Shown here: in pieces, positions 33,501 through 42,448 of the stretch
Position numbering within the stretch: position 1 is the first letter of the stretch
How the letters are laid out: each line of letters begins with the position of its first letter
Assembly: GCA_022226935.1 (NCBI GenBank)
Contig: CP092081.1
Coordinates: 2,876,181-2,940,180 of the forward strand
Origin: Nitrospira sp.
Lineage (GTDB): Bacteria; Nitrospirota; Nitrospiria; Nitrospirales; Nitrospiraceae
Reading direction: 5' to 3'
DNA: 64,000 bases
Translations under genes and position numbers: made by a program
Notes under the pieces: generated by a model
What the model was told of the DNA's origin: nothing
Database searches by the model: none
What the model saw: only the letters and a program-made list of their open reading frames with translations

Positions 33501-33962
33501 TCAATTCATCGGAACAAATGAGCGATAATGATCGGCGGTGTAGTAGGCCTTGCCGTTGGCCTGGTTGATGACGATCCGTTCGGCCCCGCGGTTTTTCCCC
33601 GGCACCTTCGGATGCACATCATATTCGCGATAGCGGCCCCGTGGGAGCACGCGTTCGCGATTGTGGAAGTTGCGCCCCCCGACATAGCCCGGTAAGGGCT
33701 CTCCGTGCCGCGCTTCAATCGCTTTGAGGGTTTCGCGTGCACCCGAAGGAATGCTGTCGCGCATCTCACGTTGCGTCGGGTCCGGACCCGCGCGCACGGA
33801 GCCGTCGGCCGCGGGCGGTGTTTGGGCAGGTGCTGAAGTGAGATGCGGAACCGGGGTATCGAGAAGCGCGGGGCCCGGCTCAGCTGTGAAGGCGACGCTC
33901 AGGTGGCAAAGCAACGTCGCGCAGATCCAAAGGACAAGTCGTGTGAAGCGCGGGACAGACAT
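33501..33962 (-). CDS. Secreted barnase/RNase T1-type ribonuclease
   Basis: A 153-residue exported RNase. A signal peptide (LVLWICATLLCHLSVAFTA) and a Pro/Ala-rich linker precede the catalytic domain (about residues 74-153). The motifs PGYVGGRNFHNRERVLP, YREYDVHPK, NRGAERIVI and YYTADHYRSF correspond to barnase. Likely catalytic residues are Glu113 (general base), Arg125, Arg129 and His145 (general acid). The next gene encodes a barstar-type inhibitor that would protect the cell before export. The target of the exported enzyme is unknown. Confidence 0.87.
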   Translation of the reverse strand: MSVPRFTRLVLWICATLLCHLSVAFTAEPGPALLDTPVPHLTSAPAQTPPAADGSVRAGPDPTQREMRDSIPSGARETLKAIEARHGEPLPGYVGGRNFHNRERVLPRGRYREYDVHPKVPGKNRGAERIVINQANGKAYYTADHYRSFVPMN

Positions 33963-34055
33963 GGTGATTCACAACTCGTGACAGCAACAGGGAAGACCCT
34001 AACACGTCACATAGGAGCGGTCAACGTGGCCAACGTCCAGCGGGATAGCAGGCCT

Positions 34056-36395
34056 TCACACGCGGTCGTGCTGCAGCTCCGCGACGTGCATCCGCGTAAA
34101 CAATTCCCAATCGAACGGCTTGGGCGACACGGCGTGAAGCGGAATCGTTTCGATCCGGTTTGAATCGTGATAGGCCACCATGCAGCCGACGATGGTGTCC
34201 GGTTGTTCAACGAGCCGGCGCACCGTTTCATAGGCGAGATGTTGCGCGATCATTTTATCTTCCGGAGTGGGGGGTGCGCCTCTCAGGGTATGGCCAAGAA
34301 TCGTAGCCTTCGTGGCCGAGGCCAGCGAGTACGGGCCCGTTGCTTCACGACGCTGGGGCCACGTGGCAATCGTCTGCGCGACATAATCGACCAGCCCGTG
34401 AACACCACCTTCCCGGTGATGCCGGTGAGGAGTCCGTTCCGCCACCACAAAGATATGGCTTTTGTTCGGCACCCCCAACGTGCGTTGTAACGTGCCCAGG
34501 ACAATGTCTTCGATATAGGTATCCGGATCGGGATGCTCATTGACCAGGATTCCTTCCGCTCTGGCTTGGTAGGCGCAAGCCAAGGCCAGGTGGCCTGACC
34601 CGGCACCCATCACCTCGACGAAAAAGATGCTGCCCATGGCGGCACTGGTGGCTTTCAGTGATTCAATGGATTGATTCGCGAGGGCGATCGCTGAATGAAA
34701 TCCCAGCGAGGTGGTGCCGGCGATATTGTTGTCGATGGTGCCAGGGATGCCGACCACTTGCACGCCATAGGTCTCGTGGATCGCCCGCGCGCCGCGCAAG
34801 CTGCCGTCTCCTCCCAAGACCACGAGCGCCGAGTCTTCGAGATAGGGGGCGAGGGAGCGCATGGCGGCCCGTTGCACCTGCTCGTCTTTGAAATCCTCGA
34901 ACCGGCTGCTGCCGATGGGGCTGCTGGCATGGCTGCTCATGCCGCGCGTATCCTCCTCGGTGACGGCGTCGATCCAATTGTTGGCCAGACCGAGAAATCC
35001 ATGGCGGACAAACAAGACGTCCAGGCCGAAGCGGTTGCCGGTGACCCGCAACTCCTTCAAGGCCGCCCCGCCGCCGCCGAAATCTCCGCCCGACACTAAG
35101 GCGATCAGTCGTTTGATGCGCCCGGGCTTGAGCGTGACGCGCTGACTGCGCTCCCGTTCGACTGTGACCCAGGCCTCGCGCGCGACCCGGTCGCTTTCAA
35201 TCAGCCCTACCGCGGTCGAATAGCCGGAGAGTTTGCCGTTCTCCAAGGTGAGGAGCACGACATTGTCCTGCCCTTCCTTGTATTCACCGAATTCCGAAAA
35301 CGCTTCGCGGAAGGGGCGCGGGTCGAGATAGATCCGGAGCGCGCGCAGCGTCGAGCTGTGTGTATAGAGACACAAGACTTCGCCCGGGTGGGATCGGCCA
35401 AGCCGGTGGAGACCGTCGATGACATCGACGTAGAGATCAAAGAATGAATGCCCGCCGGGATAGCTGTAGAACGGATGCTTGATCAGCCGTTTGGCGGTCT
35501 TCGCGTCCACCCCGAACGCGTGTGCCGCTGCGTCGAGTTCCGCCTGTTTCTCCATGCCGGTGACCCAGCCGAAATCCTGCGATTCCAAGGTCGGTTCAAT
35601 GTGGGGATGCACCGCATCCGCCCGGTCGGGCAGCAACGCCTTCGTGATGCGCCGGCAGAGTTGCTCCGTATTCGGGCTGTGACTGATGAGGTGAAGAAAT
35701 GTCCGCGGATCGAGATAATTGCGCAATTGCAGATAGCCCAATTGCTGGCCGACCACTCCCACCATGCGAGCCAGCGCGGCGCCCACGGCTTCGGCTCTTG
35801 GGACACCCCGCTCGGTATCCAACACATTCGCCAGTCGCCGGCCCACACGATAGGTTTTGCTTTCGACTTCGGAGACACCGTGCCGCATGGTGAGGAACAG
35901 CGTGCGGTCGCCGAGATCGCGTGGAAGCAACCAGAAACGATCATCCCCCAGATCCAGCACGATACGGCCTTCGGCCAGCTGCGGAGTCAATTGCGTCCGG
36001 GGCACGATGGCAACCGGGCGGCGGTGCGCCGGTTTTTGGGTCGCGCCGATCGGCGCTCGATACAAGGGCGAGAGTTCTCCGCGGGCGAGCAATAGGTTCC
36101 ACGCGGCGAAGAATACCAGGGGGTCATTCCCGCAGGCGTTGGCGAGCAGTTCTTGCCGCGCGGCGCGATAGGCCTCGGCGCTGGGTAGGCCCTTCTGAAC
36201 CTGCTGAATGAATGCTCGCATCGCGTCGGCCGCCGCTTGCGTGTGCTGCAGCCGGTCGGACGAAGGCGGGGGCGGAGGCGGTAACACGTACCTGCCGCTT
36301 GATGAACGTTGCGCGAGGGCTTCTCCGTAAGCCAGCAGGCCCTCCATCGTGACAAAGTCCAGCTGCTCCGTTGCTTGCTTGTCCGATGCGCTCAT
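34056..36395 (-). CDS. Fusion: histidine-phosphatase-like domain + phosphofructokinase
   Basis: A 779-residue two-domain protein. Residues 165-395 look like a histidine phosphatase: MRHG at 170-173, SYPGGHSFFDLYVDVIDGL at 311-329 and YTHSSTLRALRIYLDP at 344-359, close to the bisphosphatase of PFK-2/FBPase-2, but the usual Glu of PxGESxxDL is His316. Residues 428-779 are ATP-PFK-like: VSGGDFGGGGAA, VLGGDGSLRGA, PGTIDNNIAGTTSLGFHSA and VEVMGAGSGH. Asp555 matches the catalytic base, but the next acidic residue is Asn557, and the Arg after VEVMG is Ala. The N-terminal 160 residues include a proline run and are of unknown fold. It diverges from pyruvate kinase. Confidence 0.82.
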   Translation of the reverse strand: MSASDKQATEQLDFVTMEGLLAYGEALAQRSSSGRYVLPPPPPPSSDRLQHTQAAADAMRAFIQQVQKGLPSAEAYRAARQELLANACGNDPLVFFAAWNLLLARGELSPLYRAPIGATQKPAHRRPVAIVPRTQLTPQLAEGRIVLDLGDDRFWLLPRDLGDRTLFLTMRHGVSEVESKTYRVGRRLANVLDTERGVPRAEAVGAALARMVGVVGQQLGYLQLRNYLDPRTFLHLISHSPNTEQLCRRITKALLPDRADAVHPHIEPTLESQDFGWVTGMEKQAELDAAAHAFGVDAKTAKRLIKHPFYSYPGGHSFFDLYVDVIDGLHRLGRSHPGEVLCLYTHSSTLRALRIYLDPRPFREAFSEFGEYKEGQDNVVLLTLENGKLSGYSTAVGLIESDRVAREAWVTVERERSQRVTLKPGRIKRLIALVSGGDFGGGGAALKELRVTGNRFGLDVLFVRHGFLGLANNWIDAVTEEDTRGMSSHASSPIGSSRFEDFKDEQVQRAAMRSLAPYLEDSALVVLGGDGSLRGARAIHETYGVQVVGIPGTIDNNIAGTTSLGFHSAIALANQSIESLKATSAAMGSIFFVEVMGAGSGHLALACAYQARAEGILVNEHPDPDTYIEDIVLGTLQRTLGVPNKSHIFVVAERTPHRHHREGGVHGLVDYVAQTIATWPQRREATGPYSLASATKATILGHTLRGAPPTPEDKMIAQHLAYETVRRLVEQPDTIVGCMVAYHDSNRIETIPLHAVSPKPFDWELFTRMHVAELQHDRV

Positions 36396-36606
36396 GAATC
36401 GCCTCGTGCTATGTGACTTCGGAAGAATTATTTCATGAGTCCGGCTTCGACGTTCTCCCGGACGCCATGCAGATGTTCTTTTGCGGCATGCGGACCGGTT
36501 TGTTAGAATGACCCGTTGCCGACCGAATCAGGGATGCGTCGAGCCTCACCGCATACGTACAAGATGGTGTGCCGGGCCGATCTTGTCAAGACAGAAGAAC
36601 AGCAGC

Positions 36607-38058
36607 ATGCGAAAAGCGAAAATCGTCTGTACCATCGGTCCTGCGAGCGATGGCATAGGCGTGCTTGAGCAACTCATCCGGCGCGGCATGAATGCGGCGC
36701 GGCTGAATTTTTCCCATGGGACGCATGCCTCCCACGGTCAGGCCATCAAGGTCATTCGCGAGGCCGCTGGCCGTCAGGGCGCAGCAGTGGCGATCATTCA
36801 GGACCTGCAGGGGCCGCGCATTCGCGTCGGAGAGATCGACGGAACAGTGGAACTGCGCGTCGGCCAACGCGTGCGGTTGCGGACGATGACCTTGCGATCC
36901 GGCGGACAGATCGGCGCCAGGAAGGTCATACCCGCCGACAGCGCGCAAGACATACCCGTGACCTATCAAGCCCTGACTAGGGACATTCGGCCGGGGGCCA
37001 AAATACTGATCGACGACGGCCTCGTGGAATTGACGGCTGATCGCATCGTCGACGGTGCGGTGGAATGCACGGTGGTGGCGGGCGGGCGGGTCACGTCCCA
37101 TAAGGGCATGAACCTCCCAGGCACGGTCGTGAGTGCGCCCACGTTGACGGACAAAGACCGTGAGGACGTACGATTTGGTGTCGCGCAGGGCGTCGATTAT
37201 ATCGCCCTCTCTTTTGTGCGCGGCGCAGAAGACATCATCGCGGCCAAACGGCTGATCGCCGAGTGCGGCGGGGACGTACCGGTGATCGCGAAAATCGAGC
37301 GGCAGGAGGCGGTGACCGATTTAGACGCCATCCTGCAGCAAGCGGACGGGGTGATGGTCGCGCGGGGAGATTTGGGCGTCGAATTGGGACCGGAAGCTGT
37401 GCCGGTGTTGCAGAAGCGCATTATCGCCACCGCGAATCGCCATCGACGGCTGGTCATCACCGCCACGCAAATGTTGGAATCGATGACACAGCATCTGCGG
37501 CCGACCAGAGCGGAAGCCTCGGATGTGGCCAATGCTGTGTTCGACGGCACCGATGCCGTGATGTTGTCCGCAGAAACGGCCGTCGGGCACTATCCGGTGG
37601 AGGTCGTGCAGGTGATGGATCGGATCGTACGGGCGGCGGAGGTCGAAACGGGGCCGGGATTTGTCCGGCGGGCGTCGCCGGATAACCGGCGTCTGACGTT
37701 TGAAGAGGCGATCTGTTTGTCCGCCTCCTCCGCGGCCGCCGCGACCGGTGCCACGGCTATTGTGGCGTTCAGCGAGCGTGGTACGACGGCCCGGCTGGTC
37801 TCGAAACAACGTCCGGCTGCGCCGATCATCGGCTTCACTCCGTTTGAACCGGTCCGCCGGCAGATGGCCCTCTACTGGGGTGTGATGCCGCACACCATGC
37901 CGCAGATTTCGACGACTGATGAGCGAGTCAACGAGGCTGAGCGACGATTGAAGGCCGAAGGTCTTGCGACGGCAGGGCAACGCATTGTCATCCTCTCCGG
38001 GACGAGAGTCGGTCAGCCGGGCGGAACGAATCTCATGAAACTGCACGAGGTCGGTTAG
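36607..38058 (+). CDS. pyk: Pyruvate kinase
   Basis: Converts phosphoenolpyruvate and ADP to pyruvate and ATP. Motifs: RKAKIVCTIGPAS, NAARLNFSHG, QDLQGPRIRVG, the active-site IAKIERQEAV with its catalytic Lys, and GDLGVELGPEAVP. ITATQMLESM and NAVFDGTDAVMLSAETA follow. ATG 36607 gives 483 residues and the standard N-terminus; the frame is open upstream to 36481 but that part is unrelated. It starts 211 bp from the divergent phosphofructokinase fusion and is followed within 5 bp by a secreted protein gene. Confidence 0.95.
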   Translation: MRKAKIVCTIGPASDGIGVLEQLIRRGMNAARLNFSHGTHASHGQAIKVIREAAGRQGAAVAIIQDLQGPRIRVGEIDGTVELRVGQRVRLRTMTLRSGGQIGARKVIPADSAQDIPVTYQALTRDIRPGAKILIDDGLVELTADRIVDGAVECTVVAGGRVTSHKGMNLPGTVVSAPTLTDKDREDVRFGVAQGVDYIALSFVRGAEDIIAAKRLIAECGGDVPVIAKIERQEAVTDLDAILQQADGVMVARGDLGVELGPEAVPVLQKRIIATANRHRRLVITATQMLESMTQHLRPTRAEASDVANAVFDGTDAVMLSAETAVGHYPVEVVQVMDRIVRAAEVETGPGFVRRASPDNRRLTFEEAICLSASSAAAATGATAIVAFSERGTTARLVSKQRPAAPIIGFTPFEPVRRQMALYWGVMPHTMPQISTTDERVNEAERRLKAEGLATAGQRIVILSGTRVGQPGGTNLMKLHEVG

Positions 38059-38062
38059 CGGT

Positions 38063-38623
38063 ATGATATCTCTGCGCGGAGCGATCATCGGATTCATGGC
38101 GGGAATCGTCGGGCTGACGGCCTGGGCCTCGCCAGGGCTCGCGCAAAGCAATGCGGTCTCGCATTCACCGGCCAAAGTGGTGGAGAAATATTTTGCCCTC
38201 GACAACAAGGGGGTGCGCCTCGACGCGAGTTCCTTCGAATCGGTGGCCGGCTATGTCGATTGGAAAGAAGAGCCGGCCTGGGGAAAAGTGGTCGTCATCA
38301 ATGGCTTCACGGTGCCGGATGATTTTCGCCAGTGGGAGATCGTGAACCGGCTGGAAGTGGTGGTGCCGGTAGAATTCCGCGTCCTGGGTATCATGTACTT
38401 GGATACCGCGGGGTTCGTGCCGGAGCCTGGGACGGAGCAGGCGCGTGTGCGGCTCAAGGTGATGAATGGGCGGTGGAAAATCATGGAGCCGATTCTCCCG
38501 CCTCACGTCGGTCAGAAACGCATGTTGAATGTGGTGCGGCAGGCCATGCTGGAGGAAAAAGACGGAACCCGGCAGGCCTCGTTGGCGGCGTTGCAGGCAG
38601 AATTGCGAAAGGCAAAAGAATGA
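38063..38623 (+). CDS. Hypothetical secreted protein
   Basis: A 186-residue protein with a signal peptide ending GLAQSNAVSHSP. The mature part (AKVVEKYFALDNKGVRLDAS then EYSAG-like beta regions, VVPVEFRVLGIMYLDTAGFV, VRLKVMNGRWKIMEPILPP) looks like an NTF2-like or cone-shaped alpha/beta domain, but I do not recognise it. The gene lies between pyk and a HAD phosphatase with a 4-bp overlap at its end (ATGA), so all three are one operon. Confidence 0.7.
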   Translation: MISLRGAIIGFMAGIVGLTAWASPGLAQSNAVSHSPAKVVEKYFALDNKGVRLDASSFESVAGYVDWKEEPAWGKVVVINGFTVPDDFRQWEIVNRLEVVVPVEFRVLGIMYLDTAGFVPEPGTEQARVRLKVMNGRWKIMEPILPPHVGQKRMLNVVRQAMLEEKDGTRQASLAALQAELRKAKE

Positions 38624-39270
38624 CGAAAAAGTCTGAGATCGATTTGCTCATCTTCGACCTGGACGGCACCCTTATCGAATCGAAATGGGATATCGCTGAT
38701 AGCGTCAATTTGACGTTGCGCGAGCTGGGAGTACCGGAGCGGCCGCAGGAGGAAATTTTCGGATTCGTCGGCGACGGCGTGAAAAAATTGCTGCGCCTGG
38801 CCGTCGGGGAAGAGAACCAGGATCTATTCGACCAAGCGCTCCGCGTCTTTCGCCGGCATTATTTGGAACATTGCCTGGATCGCACCGTGTTTTATCCTGG
38901 CATCGACCGGGTCCTCGCGCATTACGCCGCCAAGTCCAAAGCCGTGGCCACCAATAAAGCCATCGAATATACGAATGTCATTTTGAAAGGGCTCGGTCAT
39001 CACCACTTCGCCTATGTGGTCGGCGGCGACAATGGGTTCGGTCTGAAACCAGAGCCGGGCATGCTGGTGCATGTCATGGAACAACTCGGTGTGAAGAAGG
39101 ATCGCACGGTGCTCATCGGCGACAGCACCAATGACATCAACGGCGGGCACAATGCGGGCATTCGGGTCTGTGCGGTGGGGTATGGTATGGGCAATCGTCA
39201 GAAGATGGCGGCTTGCCAACCGGATTGGTTTATTGAACGACCGGAGGAACTGATGGAGCTCTTCATATGA
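38620..39270 (+). CDS. Phosphoglycolate-phosphatase-like HAD hydrolase
   Basis: A 216-residue HAD hydrolase of the Gph type. Motif I is IFDLDGTLIESKWDIADSVN, the helical cap follows, AVATNKA is motif II, the Lys lies in GFGLKPEPGML and motif IV is VLIGDSTNDINGG. By family knowledge it removes phosphate from 2-phosphoglycolate or similar phosphates. The ATG overlaps the stop of the preceding gene, and its own stop overlaps the next start (4 bp), so it is in the middle of a coupled unit. Confidence 0.86.
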   Translation: MTKKSEIDLLIFDLDGTLIESKWDIADSVNLTLRELGVPERPQEEIFGFVGDGVKKLLRLAVGEENQDLFDQALRVFRRHYLEHCLDRTVFYPGIDRVLAHYAAKSKAVATNKAIEYTNVILKGLGHHHFAYVVGGDNGFGLKPEPGMLVHVMEQLGVKKDRTVLIGDSTNDINGGHNAGIRVCAVGYGMGNRQKMAACQPDWFIERPEELMELFI

Positions 39271-40838
39271 TCAGCATCACACGAGCGCGCACAATCAGTG
39301 TTGTGATCCTGTCTGGCATGCTTGCGGCAGTGGCGCCGGGATACGCGGAGTCCCCGAGTCTGGCCGACCGGGTCATCGAACATAAGCTGGCCAATGGTAT
39401 GACCGTGCTGATGGTTGAACGGCATCAAGCGCCGATCGTCAGCATTAATATGACGTTCGGGGTCGGCGGCGTGAATGAACAGGTCGGGTTGACCGGCTTA
39501 GCCCACCTCTACGAACACATGGCATTTAAGGGCACGCGGACTGTCGGGACGCGAGATTACGAGCGGGAACAGGCCGTGCTGGACGAACTCACCGTGGTCG
39601 GGAATGAGCTTGACCACCGCGAGCGCGACGAGGCCGCTCGCGCACAGATGGAAGGCAAGCCGCATGTTACATCGCAAGAGGTGCAGCAGTTGCAGCGCCG
39701 ATTCAAGGAATTGCAGGACAAGGCGGGCGAGTTCGTCGTGGGCAATGAAATGGCGCTACTCTATCAACGCCATGGTGGAGTCGGCCTGAATGCGTCGACC
39801 GGAAAAGATATCACTCGCTACGTGATCAGCCTGCCCGCCAATCGCTTGCCCTTGTGGGCGGCCCTGGAATCCGACCGCATGGCGCATCCGGTGTTGCGCG
39901 AGTTCTATAAGGAGCGGGGTGTGGTCATGGAGGAGCGCCGACTCCGGACCGACGACAGTCCCAACGGTCTGCTCTATGAGACCTTTACCTCCACGGCCTT
40001 CCAGGCCCATCAGTATGGTGTGCCCACGATTGGGTGGGGCTCCGATATCATGGCCCTCACACCGGCCGCCACGGAAGCCTTCTTCAAAACCTATTACGGC
40101 CCGAACAACGCGACGGTCGCCATTGTCGGCGATATCCAGCCGAAAGAGGTCATTGCGTTGATCGAGCAGACCTTCGGTAAGATCCCGGCCGCGCCTCCCA
40201 TTCCGGCCTTGGTCACCGAAGAGCCGCCGCAGCGCGGAGAGCGCCGGGTCGAAATCGAATTCGATGCGGAACCGGCACTCGCGATCGGATATCACAAACC
40301 CACCATCGGCCACCCGGACGATTTTGTGTTCGATGTGATCGACGAAGTGCTGACTGAAGGCGTGACTTCTCGTTTGTACAGCACACTGGTGCGGGATAAG
40401 CGGCTGGCGGCGTCCGTATTGTCGGATACGAACTACCCGGGCGTTCGCGCGCCGAATCTGTTCGTGATTGCGGCAACCCCCTTGGCGCCGCACACGACGG
40501 CGGAAGTGGAATCGGCAATTTATGAAGAACTCGAACGGTTGAAGACGGAACCGATCTCGGCGAAGGAGTTCGAGCGGGTCCTCAATGGACTTGATGCGGA
40601 TCTGGTGCGATCGTTGCGCTCCAATAGCGGTCTGGCCTCGCAGCTGGCGTTTTATCAGACCGTCGCCGGCAGCTGGCGCTATGTGGTGAATGCGCGCGCC
40701 CGGATTGCCGCCGTGACGCCTGCTGATGTGCAGCGGGTGGCCTCCCAATATTTGACCAAACCGAATCGGACAGTAGGGGTCTTGGTGAAAAAGGCGCCTG
40801 AGAAGAAAATGGCGGCCGTGGGTGAGGTGGCTCGATGA
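39267..40838 (+). CDS. M16 zinc peptidase, catalytic subunit
   Basis: A periplasmic or envelope M16 protease (523 residues) with a signal peptide (VVILSGMLAAVAPGYA). The inverted zinc motif HLYEH (His80, Glu83, His84) is intact. A charged helical insert (about residues 98-150, DELTVVGNELDHRERDEAAR) sits between it and the downstream ligand region. The second M16 half follows (GPNNATVAIVGDIQPKEVIA and beyond). The next gene encodes a related protein without the zinc motif; together they likely form a pitrilysin-type heterodimer. Confidence 0.9.
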   Translation: MISITRARTISVVILSGMLAAVAPGYAESPSLADRVIEHKLANGMTVLMVERHQAPIVSINMTFGVGGVNEQVGLTGLAHLYEHMAFKGTRTVGTRDYEREQAVLDELTVVGNELDHRERDEAARAQMEGKPHVTSQEVQQLQRRFKELQDKAGEFVVGNEMALLYQRHGGVGLNASTGKDITRYVISLPANRLPLWAALESDRMAHPVLREFYKERGVVMEERRLRTDDSPNGLLYETFTSTAFQAHQYGVPTIGWGSDIMALTPAATEAFFKTYYGPNNATVAIVGDIQPKEVIALIEQTFGKIPAAPPIPALVTEEPPQRGERRVEIEFDAEPALAIGYHKPTIGHPDDFVFDVIDEVLTEGVTSRLYSTLVRDKRLAASVLSDTNYPGVRAPNLFVIAATPLAPHTTAEVESAIYEELERLKTEPISAKEFERVLNGLDADLVRSLRSNSGLASQLAFYQTVAGSWRYVVNARARIAAVTPADVQRVASQYLTKPNRTVGVLVKKAPEKKMAAVGEVAR

Positions 40839-40873
40839 GGCGCGTAGATTGTGAACTGGGAAGAAGGAAGGTC

Positions 40874-42322
40874 ATGAGACAAGCTACGAGATGGATGTCA
40901 TATCCGGTGTTCGTGCTCGTGTTCCTCGTCCAAGCGTCTCTCGTGATGGCAGGGGATCTGGCATTGGATAATCCTCGTTCCATGCGATTCCCAACGGTGG
41001 AATTCAATCCACCGGATGCGGAGCGGCTCGTGCTGGACAACGGCATGGTGGTCTACCTGCTTGAAGACCACGAGTTGCCGTTGGTGACGATGAATGCGAC
41101 GCTCAGGACCGGCAGTTGGCTGGATCCGGCGGACAAGGTCGGCCTCGCGGGGATGACCGGCGCCGCGATGCGCACCGGTGGATCGGCCGCGATGTCACCG
41201 GACGAGGTCGATGAAGAGCTGGAACAGTTGGCGGCCACCATTTCCATCGGCTTCAGCAAGGAGTCCGGATCGGCCTCGCTCGATGTGTTGAAGAAAGACC
41301 TGAAGCGCGGGCTGCAGATCTTTGCCGACCTGTTGCGCCGGCCGGCCTTCGAGCAAAGCCGGGTGGAGCTGGCGAAGTTGCAGGCGCTGGAAGGGATCAG
41401 GCGGCGGCAGGACAGTCCCGGGTCTATCGTGGGACGGGAATTCGCCAAACTGCTCTATGGCCCGACCCATCCGAGCGCGCGTGAAACGTCGGGGCGTTCG
41501 ATCGAATCGATCACCCGCGAAGATCTGGTGGCGTTTCATCAACAGACCGTTCACCCCAACGGGATTATTCTCGGCGTAACCGGCGATTTCGACAAGGCCG
41601 GCATGTTGGCGCTGTTGCGCGACGCCTTTGGCGATTGGGCAAAAGGGGCCGTGCCTGCTGTCACGATTCCGGCTGTGGCGGAGTCCGACTTCAAAACCGG
41701 TCTCGTGCGGTTCGTGAACAAGGATACGTCGCAAACTCACTTGCGAGTGGGGCACTTGACGGTCAAGGAAACCCATCCCGATTACGTTGCGGTGGCGATC
41801 GCCAACGATATTTTGGGAGGAAGCTCCTTCCGTAGCCGGCTGTTTAACGATGTGCGCACCAAGCGAGGGCTGGCCTATTCCGTTGGCAGCGGCCTGCGGG
41901 CCAGTGTGTATGATGAAGGCGTGTGGCTGATGCGGGCGGAGACCAAACTTTCGTCCACCCAGGAAGTGGTGAACCGCTTCGTGGCGAATATGGAGCGAAT
42001 GCGGAACGAACCAGTGACCGATGCCGAGCTGGAGGAAGCCAAGGAAGCCTATGTGAATTCCTTCGTTTTCTCATTCACCAGCGCGTCCAGCATCGTCGCC
42101 CGTCTGATGGATCTCGAGTATGACGGCTTGCCGAAAGACTGGCTGCAGCAGATTCGGGATAAAGTGGTGAAACTCACCAAAGATGATATTCAACGGGCCG
42201 CGAAGATGCATTTTAACCCCGACCGGCTGCGGATCCTCGCGGTGGGTTCCGGCGACGCCTTGTCGAAAGTGCTGGCCAGTTTCGGTGAGGTGAAGGAGAT
42301 TACGCTGGCGCCGGAGAGTTGA
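40874..42322 (+). CDS. M16-family partner lacking the zinc motif
   Basis: A 482-residue M16 protein with a signal peptide (VFVLVFLVQASLVMA). At the position of HxxEH it has GLAGMTGAAMRTGG, so it should be catalytically inactive. M16 features are LVLDNGMVVYLLEDHELP, LLYGPTHPSARETSGRS and ILGGSSFRSRLFNDVRTKRG with the substrate-groove Arg/Tyr region (GLAYSVGSGL). ATG 40874 has AAGGAAGG just upstream and puts the signal peptide at the N-terminus; 40835 overlaps the previous gene. It likely pairs with the catalytic subunit. Confidence 0.9.
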   Translation: MRQATRWMSYPVFVLVFLVQASLVMAGDLALDNPRSMRFPTVEFNPPDAERLVLDNGMVVYLLEDHELPLVTMNATLRTGSWLDPADKVGLAGMTGAAMRTGGSAAMSPDEVDEELEQLAATISIGFSKESGSASLDVLKKDLKRGLQIFADLLRRPAFEQSRVELAKLQALEGIRRRQDSPGSIVGREFAKLLYGPTHPSARETSGRSIESITREDLVAFHQQTVHPNGIILGVTGDFDKAGMLALLRDAFGDWAKGAVPAVTIPAVAESDFKTGLVRFVNKDTSQTHLRVGHLTVKETHPDYVAVAIANDILGGSSFRSRLFNDVRTKRGLAYSVGSGLRASVYDEGVWLMRAETKLSSTQEVVNRFVANMERMRNEPVTDAELEEAKEAYVNSFVFSFTSASSIVARLMDLEYDGLPKDWLQQIRDKVVKLTKDDIQRAAKMHFNPDRLRILAVGSGDALSKVLASFGEVKEITLAPES

Positions 42323-42448
42323 GGGGGAGGGGGCAGATCGAGTGGTTCTTTGCTCGCGCAACGCGCGGCCTCAGAAGGCCCTCGTTGGACGCGCAGTGAA
42401 GGGCCCCGCGGCCATGCGCCCATCGACATGAACCTGGACAGAACTGCT

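Noticed and set aside
37321-38208. Open frame antisense to pyruvate kinase
   Set aside because: It mirrors the conserved pyruvate kinase coding sequence and shows no family motifs.
39756-40748. A long open frame antisense to the M16 peptidase
   Set aside because: The opposite strand encodes the zinc peptidase with intact motifs.
42330-42420. GC-rich palindromic stretch (GCGCAACGCGCGGCCTC and GGCCCCGCGGCC)
   Set aside because: It lacks the GCATCCTG-type ends and internal blocks of the dispersed repeat; similar GC-rich palindromes are expected by chance here.
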